Shown here piece after piece: positions 28,275 to 38,159 of a DNA stretch of 64,000 nt. The notes under the pieces were generated by a model, which saw nothing but the letters and a program-made list of their open reading frames with translations, searched no databases and was not told where the DNA came from. The stretch is from positions 61,628-125,627 of the forward strand of contig NZ_SMCO01000009.1 in assembly GCF_004346685.1 (NCBI RefSeq). Reading direction: 5' to 3'. Every line of letters starts with the position of its first letter. Positions within the stretch are counted from its first letter, which is position 1. Made by a program: the position numbers and the translations under genes. This DNA is from Sulfurirhabdus autotrophica (lineage in GTDB: Bacteria > Pseudomonadota > Gammaproteobacteria > Burkholderiales > SMCO01).

Positions 28275-29645
28275 TTACAAGGTACGGGAGTAGCGGGGTT
28301 TAATTTCAACGGGTTGTTTGAGATAAGCGTCAAAACTCATTGCAATATTGCGCAGGAACATGCGCCCCGTTTCGGTCACACGGATAAACGCTGGATTTAA
28401 CTCAATCAATCCGTCCGCCTGCATTTCTGCAAGATCAGTGATTGCATCTTCAAAATAAGTGTCAAATTCAATCTCCCACCGCCGCGAGAATTGTGCTTTA
28501 TCAATCTCTAAATCACTCATGATGGTGACGATGGCATCCCGTCTTATCCTGTCGTCGAGCGTAATGCGCAACCCTCGTTCTGTCGCCAACGCACCCTTAT
28601 AGATAAGGTTTTGATACTCAGCCAGATTTTTGGCATTTTGCACATAAACCTCATCCGTCTGACTGATTGCTGACACGCCAAAAGCGTAAATATCACAGTC
28701 TTTATGCGTGGTATACCCCTGAAAATTACGATATAGGGTTTTGCTTTGCTGAGCTTTGACCAGCTCGTCACCAGGTTTGGCAAAATGATCCATCCCTATA
28801 TAAACATAGCCAGCCTGATTTAATTTCTCGAGCAATAATTGTTGCAATGCAATGCGGGTGGGTAAATCTGGCAGATCCGATTCCTGGATCAGTTTTTGGT
28901 GTTTCTTCATCCACGGTACATGCGCATAACTGAACACTGCCAGTCGGTCTGGCGCCATATCAATAATTTTATCCAGTGTTTCTGAAAACCCTGCCACTGT
29001 CTGGTGTGGCAGGCCCACCATCAAATCCATATTGATACTTTGAATTCCTGCCTCACGCATCCAGCCATAAACCTCGCGGATGAGTGATTCTGACTGCACA
29101 CGGTTTACCGCCTGCTGAACGTTATCCTGCAATTCCTGCACACCGAGACTCAAGCGATTAAATCCGCTTTCGGCCAGTGCGATAACGTGTTCACGGGTTA
29201 ATTCACGCGGATCAACCTCGCAACCGATCTCTGCCGCCGCATCAACTTTGAATTGTGAACTGAGATGTATAAATAATCGGCGAATATCATCAGGGTGTAA
29301 ATAAGTAGGTGTTCCACCACCCCAATGGATTTGACGCACAGTACGGTCTGGCGCTGTCAGCGCAGCTATACTGTCAATTTCCTTGAACAGATATTCCAGA
29401 TAGGCAGTGGCCTTTGTGTAATTTTTTGTGGCCACCATATTGCAACCACAGTAATAGCACAATGTATCGCAAAACGGCACATGCACATAAAGCGATAAGT
29501 CTCGCCCGCTGGACTGGGTTTTCTGCAACTCTTCCCGCCAGGCCTGTTCGCCAAAAGCCTCACTGAAATACGGCGCTGTGGGGTAAGAGGTATAACGTGG
29601 CCCGGGCTTACTGTATTTTTCTAATAATGCGGCAGCAAGTTCCAT
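28275..29645 (-). CDS. hemN: oxygen-independent coproporphyrinogen III oxidase (radical SAM)
   Basis: A 456-residue HemN. The radical-SAM cluster motif is C59-x3-C63-x2-C66 (FCDTLCYYCGC), the N-terminus begins with the family segment KPGPRYTSYPTAP, and HWGGGTPTYL, CEVDPRELT and SLGVQ follow. It decarboxylates coproporphyrinogen III to protoporphyrinogen IX without oxygen, so it supports haem synthesis under low oxygen. Length and motifs match true HemN rather than HemW-like proteins. It is divergent from the GGDEF-EAL gene at 29888; the 242-nt region between shows no clear FNR box. Confidence 0.95.
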   Translation of the reverse strand: MELAAALLEKYSKPGPRYTSYPTAPYFSEAFGEQAWREELQKTQSSGRDLSLYVHVPFCDTLCYYCGCNMVATKNYTKATAYLEYLFKEIDSIAALTAPDRTVRQIHWGGGTPTYLHPDDIRRLFIHLSSQFKVDAAAEIGCEVDPRELTREHVIALAESGFNRLSLGVQELQDNVQQAVNRVQSESLIREVYGWMREAGIQSINMDLMVGLPHQTVAGFSETLDKIIDMAPDRLAVFSYAHVPWMKKHQKLIQESDLPDLPTRIALQQLLLEKLNQAGYVYIGMDHFAKPGDELVKAQQSKTLYRNFQGYTTHKDCDIYAFGVSAISQTDEVYVQNAKNLAEYQNLIYKGALATERGLRITLDDRIRRDAIVTIMSDLEIDKAQFSRRWEIEFDTYFEDAITDLAEMQADGLIELNPAFIRVTETGRMFLRNIAMSFDAYLKQPVEIKPRYSRTL

Positions 29646-29887
29646 GATGGTTAACCATGTCAGTTAAAAAGATAATCTTATCCATTATAGCCTTCCTGAA
29701 CAAGAGTTACTAATACAGAACCCAAGCAGAACAGTGTCATACAACACATTTATTAATTTATTATGTAAGAAAATTGCAATATACTTCTTCTTCGTGTCTA
29801 TATTTTTTGATTGAGTTTATTCTTTGCCTTACGTAACCATACAGCCGCCCTATTTCCATCTAATCCCTATCCGGGCAGAAGGACTGT

Positions 29888-31570
29888 ATGAGCCCGGGTA
29901 ATACAAATGCTAGCAAGCGTGCGCATTTATCCCTGTTGCTGGCGTACCTGAATGAATCCAACGATGCTGTGTTTGTGATAGATAGCTGCATGCACTTGTT
30001 AATGTCCAATAAAACATTGGCTAACTGGCTTGCCGACTCTTCTTCCCACGCGAACATCGCATCCAGGTTAATCGGGATCGAAGAAAGCATCGTACAGTTT
30101 TCCTTACAGCTACAAGCTGCCCTGGCTGGCACTTCACCCCGATTTGAATGCTTGATTCGTCCAGAGGGTGGACTGCCGCGCTGGGTGGAAATTTCCCTGA
30201 ACAGTGTCAATATCCCTGATCATGAAACTGAAATATTAGGGGTTGTTCGTGATATCAGTGTTCACAAATCAGAAGTAACGCAACTTAAGCACCAGGCTAT
30301 CCATGATGAATTAACCGGACTGTTGAACCGGCGTGAGTTCACCCGCAGGCTGCAATTTCTGATGAGCGAATCGAATCTTGTCCACCACACCCTGCTTTAT
30401 CTGGATCTGGACCAGTTTAAAATAGTGAATGATACTTGCGGTCATATAGCTGGCGATGAACTATTGAGTCAACTGGCTGCCATCATTCAGAAACAAATGC
30501 GAACGACAGACACGCTGGCTAGACTTGGTGGCGATGAATTCGGGGTGATATTCGAGAATTGTGCACAAGAAGTTGGGATAGTAAAAGCCTCTGCCATATT
30601 AGATGCGATCAGCAATTTTCAATTTGACTGGGATGGCAAACATTTCAAAATCGGGGTGAGTATCGGTGTCGCTTCCATCACGCCCAATAGCGATGGCAGT
30701 GAATGTGTACTCAGCTCAGCCGACGCTGCGTGCTACGTTGCGAAAGAAAAAGGGCGAAATCGCATTCAGGTTTTTGCAAGCGATGAAGAATGCTCTTTCC
30801 GCCGCAGGGAAATGGATTGGATTTCCCGTATCACCGATGCCTTTGAGGCTGACCGCTTCCGCCTCTATTATCAGCATATTTTGCCCGTCACATCAGGCTA
30901 TGCCTGTTATGAACACCATGAAATATTGCTGCGCATGCTGGATGATGGAGGCAACCCCATCCCCCCGAGTGAATTTATTTTAGCCGCAGAAAAGTACCAT
31001 TTGATGCCGCTCATCGACCGTTGGGTAATTCGCACATTATTTGCTCACAAATCCCGTTGTTTGATGAACGGTGAGCATTATGGGGATGGTCAAAGCGGGC
31101 CGCTTTGTTCTATCAATTTGTCTGGTGCAAGCCTGAATGACGATTTTTTCCTGGATTTTCTCAAAGATCAGATTATTGAACACGATATTCCACCCCATCT
31201 GATCTGCTTTGAAGTGACCGAAACTGTTGCCATCAACAATCTGACAAAAGTAGCAAAATTCATGAGTGAATTGCGCGCAGACGGTTTTAGATTTGCTCTG
31301 GATGACTTTGGCAGCGGTATGTCTTCCTTTGCCTATTTGAAATCTTTACCCGTAGATTTTCTCAAAATTGATGGTTCAATCATCGTAGACATGGCAAATA
31401 ATAATACTGATTACCTGATGGTCGAAGCTATCTACCAGATTGCGAAAGCCATGAAAATACAAACCATCGCTGAGTATGTTGAAAATAACAGCATCATGGA
31501 CAAGCTCAAACTGATAGGCGTGGACTTTGCTCAAGGTTATGAAATTCACACACCGGAATGCCTGCACTAG
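29888..31570 (+). CDS. PAS-GGDEF-EAL protein (cyclic-di-GMP turnover)
   Basis: A 560-residue soluble protein with an N-terminal PAS domain (about 15-130, VFVIDSCMHLLMSNKTL), GGDEF (about 135-300) and EAL (about 310-555). RLGGDEF with inhibitory RTTD is intact. The EAL motif reads EILLRM, a common active variant, and the Asn (INLSGASL), Glu (FEVTET), LDDFGSG, Lys (LKIDGS), IAEYVEN and QGYEIHTP positions are conserved. It is the only one of the three GGDEF-EAL genes on the plus strand. The start is the ATG after GCAGAAGGACTGT, a usable ribosome-binding site. Confidence 0.92.
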   Translation: MSPGNTNASKRAHLSLLLAYLNESNDAVFVIDSCMHLLMSNKTLANWLADSSSHANIASRLIGIEESIVQFSLQLQAALAGTSPRFECLIRPEGGLPRWVEISLNSVNIPDHETEILGVVRDISVHKSEVTQLKHQAIHDELTGLLNRREFTRRLQFLMSESNLVHHTLLYLDLDQFKIVNDTCGHIAGDELLSQLAAIIQKQMRTTDTLARLGGDEFGVIFENCAQEVGIVKASAILDAISNFQFDWDGKHFKIGVSIGVASITPNSDGSECVLSSADAACYVAKEKGRNRIQVFASDEECSFRRREMDWISRITDAFEADRFRLYYQHILPVTSGYACYEHHEILLRMLDDGGNPIPPSEFILAAEKYHLMPLIDRWVIRTLFAHKSRCLMNGEHYGDGQSGPLCSINLSGASLNDDFFLDFLKDQIIEHDIPPHLICFEVTETVAINNLTKVAKFMSELRADGFRFALDDFGSGMSSFAYLKSLPVDFLKIDGSIIVDMANNNTDYLMVEAIYQIAKAMKIQTIAEYVENNSIMDKLKLIGVDFAQGYEIHTPECLH

Positions 31571-31667
31571 ATAGCCACGTTGGCAAGAAACCAAGCAAAA
31601 CCTTGGTATAGTTCAAATGATAGTATAAGATTTAAGAGATAAACTTTCGTTACGACGGATTAAACTC

Positions 31668-32105
31668 ATGGATCTTGTATTTCCTACGCCTCAGGAGGCC
31701 GAAGCCGCTTTCTATGAGGCTTTTCAATCAGCCAACTTAGAAGCGATGATGGCCGTATGGGATAATGATGCAGATATCACGTGCATTCATCCTAATGGCA
31801 AGCGGCTGCAGGGTCGCACGATGATTCTGGAAAGCTGGCAGCACATTTTTGCTAGCGGCGTTGAAATGCGCTTTGAAATTAGCGATGCACAGTACATTCA
31901 AACAGCGCTCACCTCTATCCATACAGTGCATGAGTATATCTACATGAATGGCGATCGCCGACGCCGTGATCCGGTTATTGCCACCAACATTTACCGACTG
32001 ACTAACCAGGGGTGGCGCATGATTCTGCACCATGCATCCCTTACTCCTGACACAAGTAATGCGGTAGAAATCAACACTCCTTCTTCGTCCACTATTCTCC
32101 ATTGA
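31668..32105 (+). CDS. NTF2-like (SnoaL/DUF4440-type) protein
   Basis: A 145-residue protein with the cone-shaped NTF2-like fold pattern: an N-terminal helix (AEAAFYEAFQSANLEAMMAVWDND), DADITCIHPNGKRLQG, IFASGVEMRF and a C-terminal beta strand TNIYRLTNQGWRMILHHAS. Proteins of this group are small, often dimeric, and bind or turn over varied ligands; the substrate cannot be told here. The stop codon overlaps the TTG start of the YheT-type hydrolase, so the two are translationally coupled and probably act together. Confidence 0.85.
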   Translation: MDLVFPTPQEAEAAFYEAFQSANLEAMMAVWDNDADITCIHPNGKRLQGRTMILESWQHIFASGVEMRFEISDAQYIQTALTSIHTVHEYIYMNGDRRRRDPVIATNIYRLTNQGWRMILHHASLTPDTSNAVEINTPSSSTILH

Positions 32106-33088
32106 GCCAGGAATCGTTCAAAAGCGCGTTTTGGCTACCTGGCGGGCATCTTCAGACCATTTATCCCTATTTTTTCATACCCTTTCCCCCCTTGATTTAT
32201 CGCCGGGAAAGACTTGAAACACCTGATGGGGATTTTATTGATCTGGACTGGCTGGATGGCCCGCCTGATTCACCGCTGGTTGTCTTGTTTCACGGACTGG
32301 AGGGCAGCTCGCAAGGACACTACGCCAAAAGCCTGATGCACAATCTACGCCAGAAAGGCTGGCGGGGGGTGATACCGCATTTTCGTGGCTGCAGCGGCGA
32401 ACCTAACCGCCTTCCCCGCGCTTACCATTCGGGCGACTCTGCTGAAATTGACTGGATATTGCGACACCTTCGCACATTAAATCCCAATAATGCACTTTAT
32501 GCTGCAGGTGTTTCATTGGGGGGTAATGCGCTACTGAAATGGCTGGGGGAACAAGCAGGAGAAGCATTGTCCATCGTAGATGCTTCCGCTGCTATTTCAG
32601 CGCCGCTGGATTTAGCGACAGCAGGACAAGTACTGGATCAGGGTTTCAACAAGGCGACATATACCCGGCATTTCCTGAAAACGCTCAAGCAAAAAGCTGA
32701 ACACAAATTTCATCTGCATAATATGCAGGTGAATCACACGGCTATTCAGGCAGCTGCCACTCTATACGCTTTTGATGATGCGTTCACTGCACCACTCCAT
32801 GGTTTTAAAAATGCGGATGATTACTGGCTGAAAGCCAGCAGCAAACCTTATCTTCCATATATTCAAGCGCCAACATTGGTGATTAATGCGCTGAATGATC
32901 CCTTTATGCCGGCTTCATCCCTGCCTGCATCCGATGAGGTGAGCAAGATGGTAACCCTGGAGTATCCCGCAGAAGGCGGTCACGTTGGATTTGTAAGCGG
33001 CCCTTTTCCGGGGAATTTAAACTGGTTACCACAAAGAATCATGGCATTTTTTGAGGGGGTCGCTGAGCGGCGTATAATGTCAGATTAG
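32102..33088 (+). CDS. YheT-family alpha/beta hydrolase
   Basis: A 328-residue alpha/beta hydrolase of the YheT/COG0429 type. The nucleophile elbow is GVSLGGNALLKWLGE (Ser near residue 140), with the oxyanion region LFHGLEGSSQGHYA, the acid in NALNDPFMP and the His in GGHVGFV. The N-terminus FWLPGGHLQTIYPYFF is characteristic of the family. The start is a TTG whose last two bases are shared with the TGA stop of the NTF2-like gene; the frame has no better start. Substrate unknown; esterases acting on acyl lipids are in the family. It converges on the nickel permease gene with only 9 nt between stops. Confidence 0.88.
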   Translation: MSQESFKSAFWLPGGHLQTIYPYFFIPFPPLIYRRERLETPDGDFIDLDWLDGPPDSPLVVLFHGLEGSSQGHYAKSLMHNLRQKGWRGVIPHFRGCSGEPNRLPRAYHSGDSAEIDWILRHLRTLNPNNALYAAGVSLGGNALLKWLGEQAGEALSIVDASAAISAPLDLATAGQVLDQGFNKATYTRHFLKTLKQKAEHKFHLHNMQVNHTAIQAAATLYAFDDAFTAPLHGFKNADDYWLKASSKPYLPYIQAPTLVINALNDPFMPASSLPASDEVSKMVTLEYPAEGGHVGFVSGPFPGNLNWLPQRIMAFFEGVAERRIMSD

Positions 33089-33097
33089 GCTTGCAGG

Positions 33098-33913
33098 TCA
33101 GCTTTTTACGCCCTGCTTCCCTGCTGCTGCCAAACGTGCAATATACAAAGACACAGCAAATCCTGCAGCCACCCATACGAACACAGCCATGCCTGGCCAG
33201 ATACCAAAATGGTCAATCTTTTCAGATAATGTGGGTATAAACAGTCTTGAAATACCCATGAATGCTACGAACAGACTCACACTCCCAATGGCAAAACTCA
33301 TCACGCGGGAGGCAATCACGGCACGATTATTGGACTGCCTGATAAAGCGGGCAGTGAGTATGCCGTTTACCCCATCTGAAACAATCATGCCACAGGTGAA
33401 TACAATGCCTAATGCAAACGCATAGAGTTCACCTGAAACCTGGGTAGCTGCAAGAGAAAAGAAAGCTGCATTGCTCATGGTATCGAACGACAAGGCAAAC
33501 AACGCACCAATACCCAACACAATGGCCGGGTGTCCGGATTGTATACGCATCCAGCTCTTTAGACCGATGGGTCTGGCCAGTGCGTCTTGCCGGTTAAACG
33601 CAGCATATAAATTCAGCCCACCTAATGCGAGCAGTGTCAGAATTGAAACTGCTGCGCCAAACCCCTCCAGCCAATCAGGTAATGTTATCCGGGAAGGCAT
33701 CAGCGCAATAGCCCCTGCGACTACCGTTACAACCACACCATGACCTATAGAAAACAACACGCCCGCCCATTTTGCCAGCCAAGGTTTGGTCGCGGCATTA
33801 AATCGTGAAAGACCATCAATAGTGGCCAGGTGATCCGGGTCCAGACCATGCTTTATGCCGAACGCAAAGGCTAGTGCAAACAAGGCGTAGACATCATGGG
33901 GTAGTGCCTGCAT
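33098..33913 (-). CDS. nickel/cobalt permease, NiCoT family
   Basis: A 271-residue integral membrane protein with about seven to eight membrane segments. The NiCoT signature H-x4-D-H is present as HGLDPDH near residue 22, in a membrane helix beginning FALAFAFGIKHG; the second family motif region reads LFALSFDTMSNAAFF, and GMIVSDGVNGI corresponds to the third. These permeases take up Ni2+ or Co2+ with high affinity. Its place 93 nt after ureG, on the same strand as the urease genes, argues for nickel supply to urease. Co-transcription with ureG is plausible but not proven. Confidence 0.9.
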   Translation of the reverse strand: MQALPHDVYALFALAFAFGIKHGLDPDHLATIDGLSRFNAATKPWLAKWAGVLFSIGHGVVVTVVAGAIALMPSRITLPDWLEGFGAAVSILTLLALGGLNLYAAFNRQDALARPIGLKSWMRIQSGHPAIVLGIGALFALSFDTMSNAAFFSLAATQVSGELYAFALGIVFTCGMIVSDGVNGILTARFIRQSNNRAVIASRVMSFAIGSVSLFVAFMGISRLFIPTLSEKIDHFGIWPGMAVFVWVAAGFAVSLYIARLAAAGKQGVKS

Positions 33914-34006
33914 GATTCCTCCAAAACCAGAATGGCTGTGCTTGTTCTGCTACTTGACAGATTCACTACGCCAGCCGCATCCAACACGTCAAATTCCGCG
34001 TTTTTA

Positions 34007-34642
34007 TCAAACCGATTGAGTTGCTGCCACATCCTGCATCAAACCATGGGTTTCTATAAAGCTGATAATCGTATTCAGTCCATGCCCGGTTTTCAAATTG
34101 GTAAACACAAAAGGGCGCTCGCCGCGCATTTTTTTCGAATCCCTTTCCATCACTTCTAATGATGCACCTACCATGGGGGCAAGATCAATCTTGTTAATCA
34201 CCAACAGATCCGATTTGGTTATGCCGGGTCCGCCCTTACGCGGTATTTTGTCACCGGCCGCCACATCAATCACGTAGATCGTCAGATCAGACAGTTCAGG
34301 GCTAAACGTTGCCGAAAGATTATCGCCGCCACTTTCTACAAATACAATTTCCAGATTCTGGAAAGACCGAGTTAAACGATCTACCGCTTCCAGATTAATG
34401 GAGGCGTCTTCCCGAATGGCCGTATGGGGACACCCCCCTGTTTCCACCCCAATAATCCGCTCCGGTGCCAGCGCCTGATTACTCACCAGAAATTTTGCAT
34501 CTTCTTCAGTATAGATATCATTCGTGACAACGGCGATGTCGTATTTATCCCGTAATGCCCTGCAAAGGGACAATGTCAGTGCTGTCTTGCCTGAGCCAAC
34601 AGGCCCGCCAATACCGACGCGTAATGGTTGAGATGACTTCAT
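34007..34642 (-). CDS. ureG: urease accessory GTPase UreG
   Basis: A 211-residue SIMIBI-class GTPase with the P-loop [11 protein letters not shown] near residue 12, the metal-binding CPH motif in [17 protein letters not shown] near 70, [17 protein letters not shown] and the base-specific NKIDLA. UreG hydrolyses GTP to drive nickel insertion into apo-urease together with UreD, UreE and UreF. The ATG at 34642 is preferred over one 48 nt upstream because a GAGGAAA ribosome-binding site precedes it and the upstream start would overlap ureF. It is the last gene of the urease cluster. Confidence 0.97.
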   Translation of the reverse strand: MKSSQPLRVGIGGPVGSGKTALTLSLCRALRDKYDIAVVTNDIYTEEDAKFLVSNQALAPERIIGVETGGCPHTAIREDASINLEAVDRLTRSFQNLEIVFVESGGDNLSATFSPELSDLTIYVIDVAAGDKIPRKGGPGITKSDLLVINKIDLAPMVGASLEVMERDSKKMRGERPFVFTNLKTGHGLNTIISFIETHGLMQDVAATQSV

Positions 34643-34655
34643 GAATTTCCTCGTT

Positions 34656-35345
34656 TCAAGATCTGAAAAGTCTGCTGTATTGTGTTTCATGCTGACTACT
34701 GACTATCGCCAGCATCGGGCTAAAATTACTCAGTTCATTATCTTCAAGCTTCATGGCACTTTCAGCCAGTTCCGGCAATTGCTTTCCCAGGTTTGCCAGT
34801 ATGCGCTGGCCGGCAACCTGGCCAAGAGGAACCGTTTTTAATGCCGCACTGACCTGATTTTCCAGCCAACTCCACAAATAGGCATTCACAGATGCAGCTA
34901 CCGGAATACCCCATGCTGCAGCGGCCAGACTGAATGCACAGGGAAACGAAACATCGGATTTCTGGCGTAAAACTGTAACGTGTTCCTGAGGTAAGTCATC
35001 CATCTTTTCAAGCAATCGTACCAGCGAAAATCCCATCTGCAGGGTTTCCGCACGCAATTCAGACGTTTCACGCGAGGTAATAAAAAAATCATTCCAGTAG
35101 AGCGCCTGATCTACATCCTGCTGTTCCCAGGCCTGCTGCATTCTTGCCATCAGTGGCGCTTCAAACCTTGCCATACTGGCAAGCAGCACTTCACCAATCC
35201 ACTCCCTTGCTGTATCGGCATCATGAACGAAACCTGATTCAATGGCGAATTCCAGCCCTTGAGAGTAACTGAATGCACCCACCGGCAACATCGGACTGGA
35301 TAGTTGCAGTAATCGTGGCAGAGCCAACAGAGGCAATTGTGTCAT
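34656..35345 (-). CDS. ureF: urease accessory protein UreF
   Basis: A 229-residue all-helical accessory protein with the UreF landmarks [19 protein letters not shown] near the N-terminus, the [16 protein letters not shown] helix and the C-terminal [21 protein letters not shown]. UreF bridges UreD and UreG in the activation complex and regulates the UreG GTPase. Its start codon overlaps the ureE stop by 4 nt, and ureG begins 13 nt after it. Confidence 0.96.
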   Translation of the reverse strand: MTQLPLLALPRLLQLSSPMLPVGAFSYSQGLEFAIESGFVHDADTAREWIGEVLLASMARFEAPLMARMQQAWEQQDVDQALYWNDFFITSRETSELRAETLQMGFSLVRLLEKMDDLPQEHVTVLRQKSDVSFPCAFSLAAAAWGIPVAASVNAYLWSWLENQVSAALKTVPLGQVAGQRILANLGKQLPELAESAMKLEDNELSNFSPMLAIVSSQHETQYSRLFRS

Positions 35346-35824
35346 GCGTTATTTCCAAATAGATGTATCAGCCCACCATGTGCTTCGCCATGATGCTTGT
35401 GTCCACCACCATATGCGCCAGCTTCCGGCTCAAACGGCGCCTGTTCTTCTGTCACTTCCGCCCCCAGACCATTCAGCATATCTGCCAGCACATGATCGGC
35501 CCCCAGACGTAACCAGCCATCACCTACTTCAACAGGTACATGGCGGTTGCCCAGATGATAGGCTGCGCGAATTAACTCAATAGGGGAACTGCAGGTTACC
35601 TTCAGCACTGTTTCAGGCGCAGCTACCACCTTGATCACTCTGCCATCGTTTCCCTTTAAATAATCTCCTCCCCTCAGAACTGCCCCTCGCTCCAGAAAGA
35701 GCCCTACTTCTTCACCTGAAGCTAGCCGCGTTCGCAAGCGGCTTTTCTGGCGCAGATCAAAAGGGAGCACCAGTTCTTCATCATGATGTGCCTGAGGTTC
35801 ACAACGTGTTTCAACGATTAACAT
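35342..35824 (-). CDS. ureE: urease accessory nickel chaperone UreE
   Basis: A 160-residue protein with the UreE peptide-binding N-domain ([27 protein letters not shown], quoted as the landmark region) and the metal-binding domain with [14 protein letters not shown]. The C-terminus is His-rich ([13 protein letters not shown]), adding nickel-binding capacity as in Klebsiella UreE. It delivers nickel to the UreDFG-urease complex. The gene starts 3 nt after ureC. Confidence 0.96.
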   Translation of the reverse strand: MLIVETRCEPQAHHDEELVLPFDLRQKSRLRTRLASGEEVGLFLERGAVLRGGDYLKGNDGRVIKVVAAPETVLKVTCSSPIELIRAAYHLGNRHVPVEVGDGWLRLGADHVLADMLNGLGAEVTEEQAPFEPEAGAYGGGHKHHGEAHGGLIHLFGNNA

Positions 35825-35827
35825 AAT

Positions 35828-37534
35828 TCAGAACAGAAAATAACGTTGTGCCATAGGCAGAATAGAAGCCGGTTCGCACGTAAGCAATTCTCCATCAGCT
35901 TTGACAAGATAGGTTTCAGGATCCACATCAATCTGGGGTGCGTAATCATTATGGATCATATCGGCCTTGCGCACATTGCGAGTATTTTTAACGGCAGAAA
36001 TCATTTTCTTTAATCCCAGCTTTTCAGCTATCCCATCATCCAGCGCAGCCTGGGAGACAAACGTAATAGAAGTTGCCGAACAGGCCAGACCGTAGCTGCC
36101 AAACATGGGGCGATAGTGTACCGGCTGTGGAGTAGGGATAGAACCATTGGGATCGCCCATAGCAGCCGCCGCAATCATGCCCCCTTTCAAAATCAGCGAT
36201 GGCTTCACACCAAAAAAAGCAGGTTTCCACAGTACCAGATCGGCCCATTTACCTGCTTCTATAGAACCCACCTCATGGGATATGCCATGGGTAAGTGCAG
36301 GATTAATTGTGTATTTAGCCAAATATCGCTTTACACGAAAATTGTCATTTTCAACCGTATCCTCAGGTAGCGGCCCCCGTTGCACTTTCATTTTATGCGC
36401 AGTCTGCCAGCATCGAATAATCACTTCACCCACTCGCCCCATAGCTTGGGAATCGGAAGAAATCATGCTGAATGCACCCAGGTCATGCAAAATATCTTCA
36501 GCTGCAATGGTTTCCCGGCGAATCCGTGACTCTGCAAACGCCACGTCCTCTGCGATGGAGGCATCCAGATGATGGCATACCATCAGCATGTCCAGATGTT
36601 CATCAATGGTATTCACCGTGTACGGCCGGGTGGGATTAGTGCTGGAGGGCAGCACATTCTGCTCGCCACAGGCCTTGATGATATCGGGCGCATGCCCGCC
36701 GCCCGCTCCTTCTGTGTGATAGGTATGTATCGTCCGCCCCTTAAATGCTGCGAGTGTTGTTTCCACAAAGCCGGATTCATTCAGGGTATCGGTATGGATG
36801 GCTACCTGCACATCCATTTCATCTGCAACAGACAAGCAATTATCAATGGCTGCGGGCGTTGTACCCCAATCTTCATGCAGCTTGAGGCCAATTGCACCTG
36901 CCCGCACCTGCTCGCGCAACGGTTCAGGCAAACTGGCATTTCCCTTACCGAGAAATCCCAAATTCATGGGAAAGGCTTCCGCGGCTTCCAGCATACGCGC
37001 CATATGCCATGGCCCCGGCGTGCAGGTAGTGGCGTTTGTACCTGTTGCCGGGCCGGTACCTCCACCCAGCATCGTGGTCACACCAGACATCAGGGCTTCT
37101 TCAATCTGTTGCGGACAAATAAAGTGAATATGTGAATCAATCCCCCCTGCTGTCACAATCATGCCTTCGCCCGCAATAACTTCTGTGCCGGCACCGATCA
37201 CGATGGTGACAGCTGGCTGAATATCCGGATTGCCTGCCTTGCCGATCGCGGCAATACGACCTGATTTGATGCCGATATCCGCTTTAACAATACCCCAGTG
37301 ATCAACAATCAGCGCATTGGTAATCACCGTATCGGCCACATCCGCAGCACAGCGCTGCCCTTGCCCCATACCATCACGAATGACTTTACCCCCACCGAAT
37401 TTCACTTCCTCGCCATACACCGTAAAATCTTTTTCCACTTCAATCCACAATTCCGTATCGGCAAGGCGAACCCGATCCCCAACGGTGGGGCCAAACATTT
37501 CTGCGTAAGCCTGCCGCGATATTTTGAGACTCAT
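35828..37534 (-). CDS. ureC: urease subunit alpha
   Basis: A 568-residue catalytic subunit with every nickel-site residue visible: H135 and H137 (SHIHF), the carbamylated lysine K218 in [13 protein letters not shown]247 (AIHTDT), H273 (YHTEG) and D361 (ISSDSQ). The flap carries C320 and H321 in MVCHHLD. Urease splits urea into ammonia and carbamate in the cytoplasm. The start overlaps the ureB stop by 4 nt. Length and motifs are those of a normal active enzyme. Confidence 0.98.
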   Translation of the reverse strand: MSLKISRQAYAEMFGPTVGDRVRLADTELWIEVEKDFTVYGEEVKFGGGKVIRDGMGQGQRCAADVADTVITNALIVDHWGIVKADIGIKSGRIAAIGKAGNPDIQPAVTIVIGAGTEVIAGEGMIVTAGGIDSHIHFICPQQIEEALMSGVTTMLGGGTGPATGTNATTCTPGPWHMARMLEAAEAFPMNLGFLGKGNASLPEPLREQVRAGAIGLKLHEDWGTTPAAIDNCLSVADEMDVQVAIHTDTLNESGFVETTLAAFKGRTIHTYHTEGAGGGHAPDIIKACGEQNVLPSSTNPTRPYTVNTIDEHLDMLMVCHHLDASIAEDVAFAESRIRRETIAAEDILHDLGAFSMISSDSQAMGRVGEVIIRCWQTAHKMKVQRGPLPEDTVENDNFRVKRYLAKYTINPALTHGISHEVGSIEAGKWADLVLWKPAFFGVKPSLILKGGMIAAAAMGDPNGSIPTPQPVHYRPMFGSYGLACSATSITFVSQAALDDGIAEKLGLKKMISAVKNTRNVRKADMIHNDYAPQIDVDPETYLVKADGELLTCEPASILPMAQRYFLF

Positions 37535-37839
37535 TTCAATTCCCCCATCACGGCACCTGCAAATCCATATACTTTCCGGTCACCCGCTAATTTTACTAAT
37601 TCAACCGTGCGTTCCTGCCCCGGTTCAAATCGTACCGCTGTACCGGCAGGAATATTGAGACGAAAACCATAGGCCATTTCCCGCTCGAATTTGAGCGCCT
37701 GATTAGTCTCATAAAAATGATAATGTGAACCCACCTGTATTGGACGGTCGCCACTATTCGCCACTTTTACAATGCATGTTTCGCGCCCGACGTTCAGTTC
37801 GATATCACCACCGACTGTTTTGATTTCTCCAGGTATCAT
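37531..37839 (-). CDS. ureB: urease subunit beta
   Basis: A 102-residue structural subunit of urease with [19 protein letters not shown] at the start, [15 protein letters not shown] near residue 37 and the conserved GERTVELV-like block ([22 protein letters not shown]). It packs with UreA and UreC in the (alpha-beta-gamma)3 trimer. It is a separate gene rather than fused to ureA. Spacing to ureA is 9 nt. Confidence 0.97.
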   Translation of the reverse strand: MIPGEIKTVGGDIELNVGRETCIVKVANSGDRPIQVGSHYHFYETNQALKFEREMAYGFRLNIPAGTAVRFEPGQERTVELVKLAGDRKVYGFAGAVMGELK

Positions 37840-37848
37840 CGTAACCTC

Positions 37849-38151
37849 TCAAGGAATGGGGTGATGAACGGTCACCAGTTTGGTGCCATCAGGGAATGTT
37901 GCTTCAACCTGAATTTCCGGAATCAGTTCAGAAATACCATCCATGACGTCATTTCGTGTGAGCAGGGTTGCGCCATAACTCATCAGCTCAGCCACAGTTT
38001 TCCCCTCACGCGCACCTTCCATGATAGCTGAGGAAATATAGGCAACGGCTTCAGGGTAATTGAGTTTCAGCCCCTTTGCCTTGCGACGCTCCGCCAGTAA
38101 TCCGGCGGTAAAAATCAGCAGTTTGTCTTTTTCTCGTGGTGTCAGTTCCAT
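37849..38151 (-). CDS. ureA: urease subunit gamma
   Basis: A 100-residue gamma subunit beginning [23 protein letters not shown], with [21 protein letters not shown] and ending VTVHHPIP, the full family length. A longer frame extends 25 codons upstream but lacks homology and would overlap ureD; the ATG at 38151 is preceded by AAGGGAAA, which fixes the start. It begins 8 nt after the ureD stop codon. Confidence 0.97.
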   Translation of the reverse strand: MELTPREKDKLLIFTAGLLAERRKAKGLKLNYPEAVAYISSAIMEGAREGKTVAELMSYGATLLTRNDVMDGISELIPEIQVEATFPDGTKLVTVHHPIP

Positions 38152-38159
38152 AATTTCCC

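Noticed and set aside
36569..37135. A 188-codon plus-strand frame inside ureC
   Set aside because: It is antisense to the intact catalytic urease subunit and shows no domain; typical shadow of a conserved gene.
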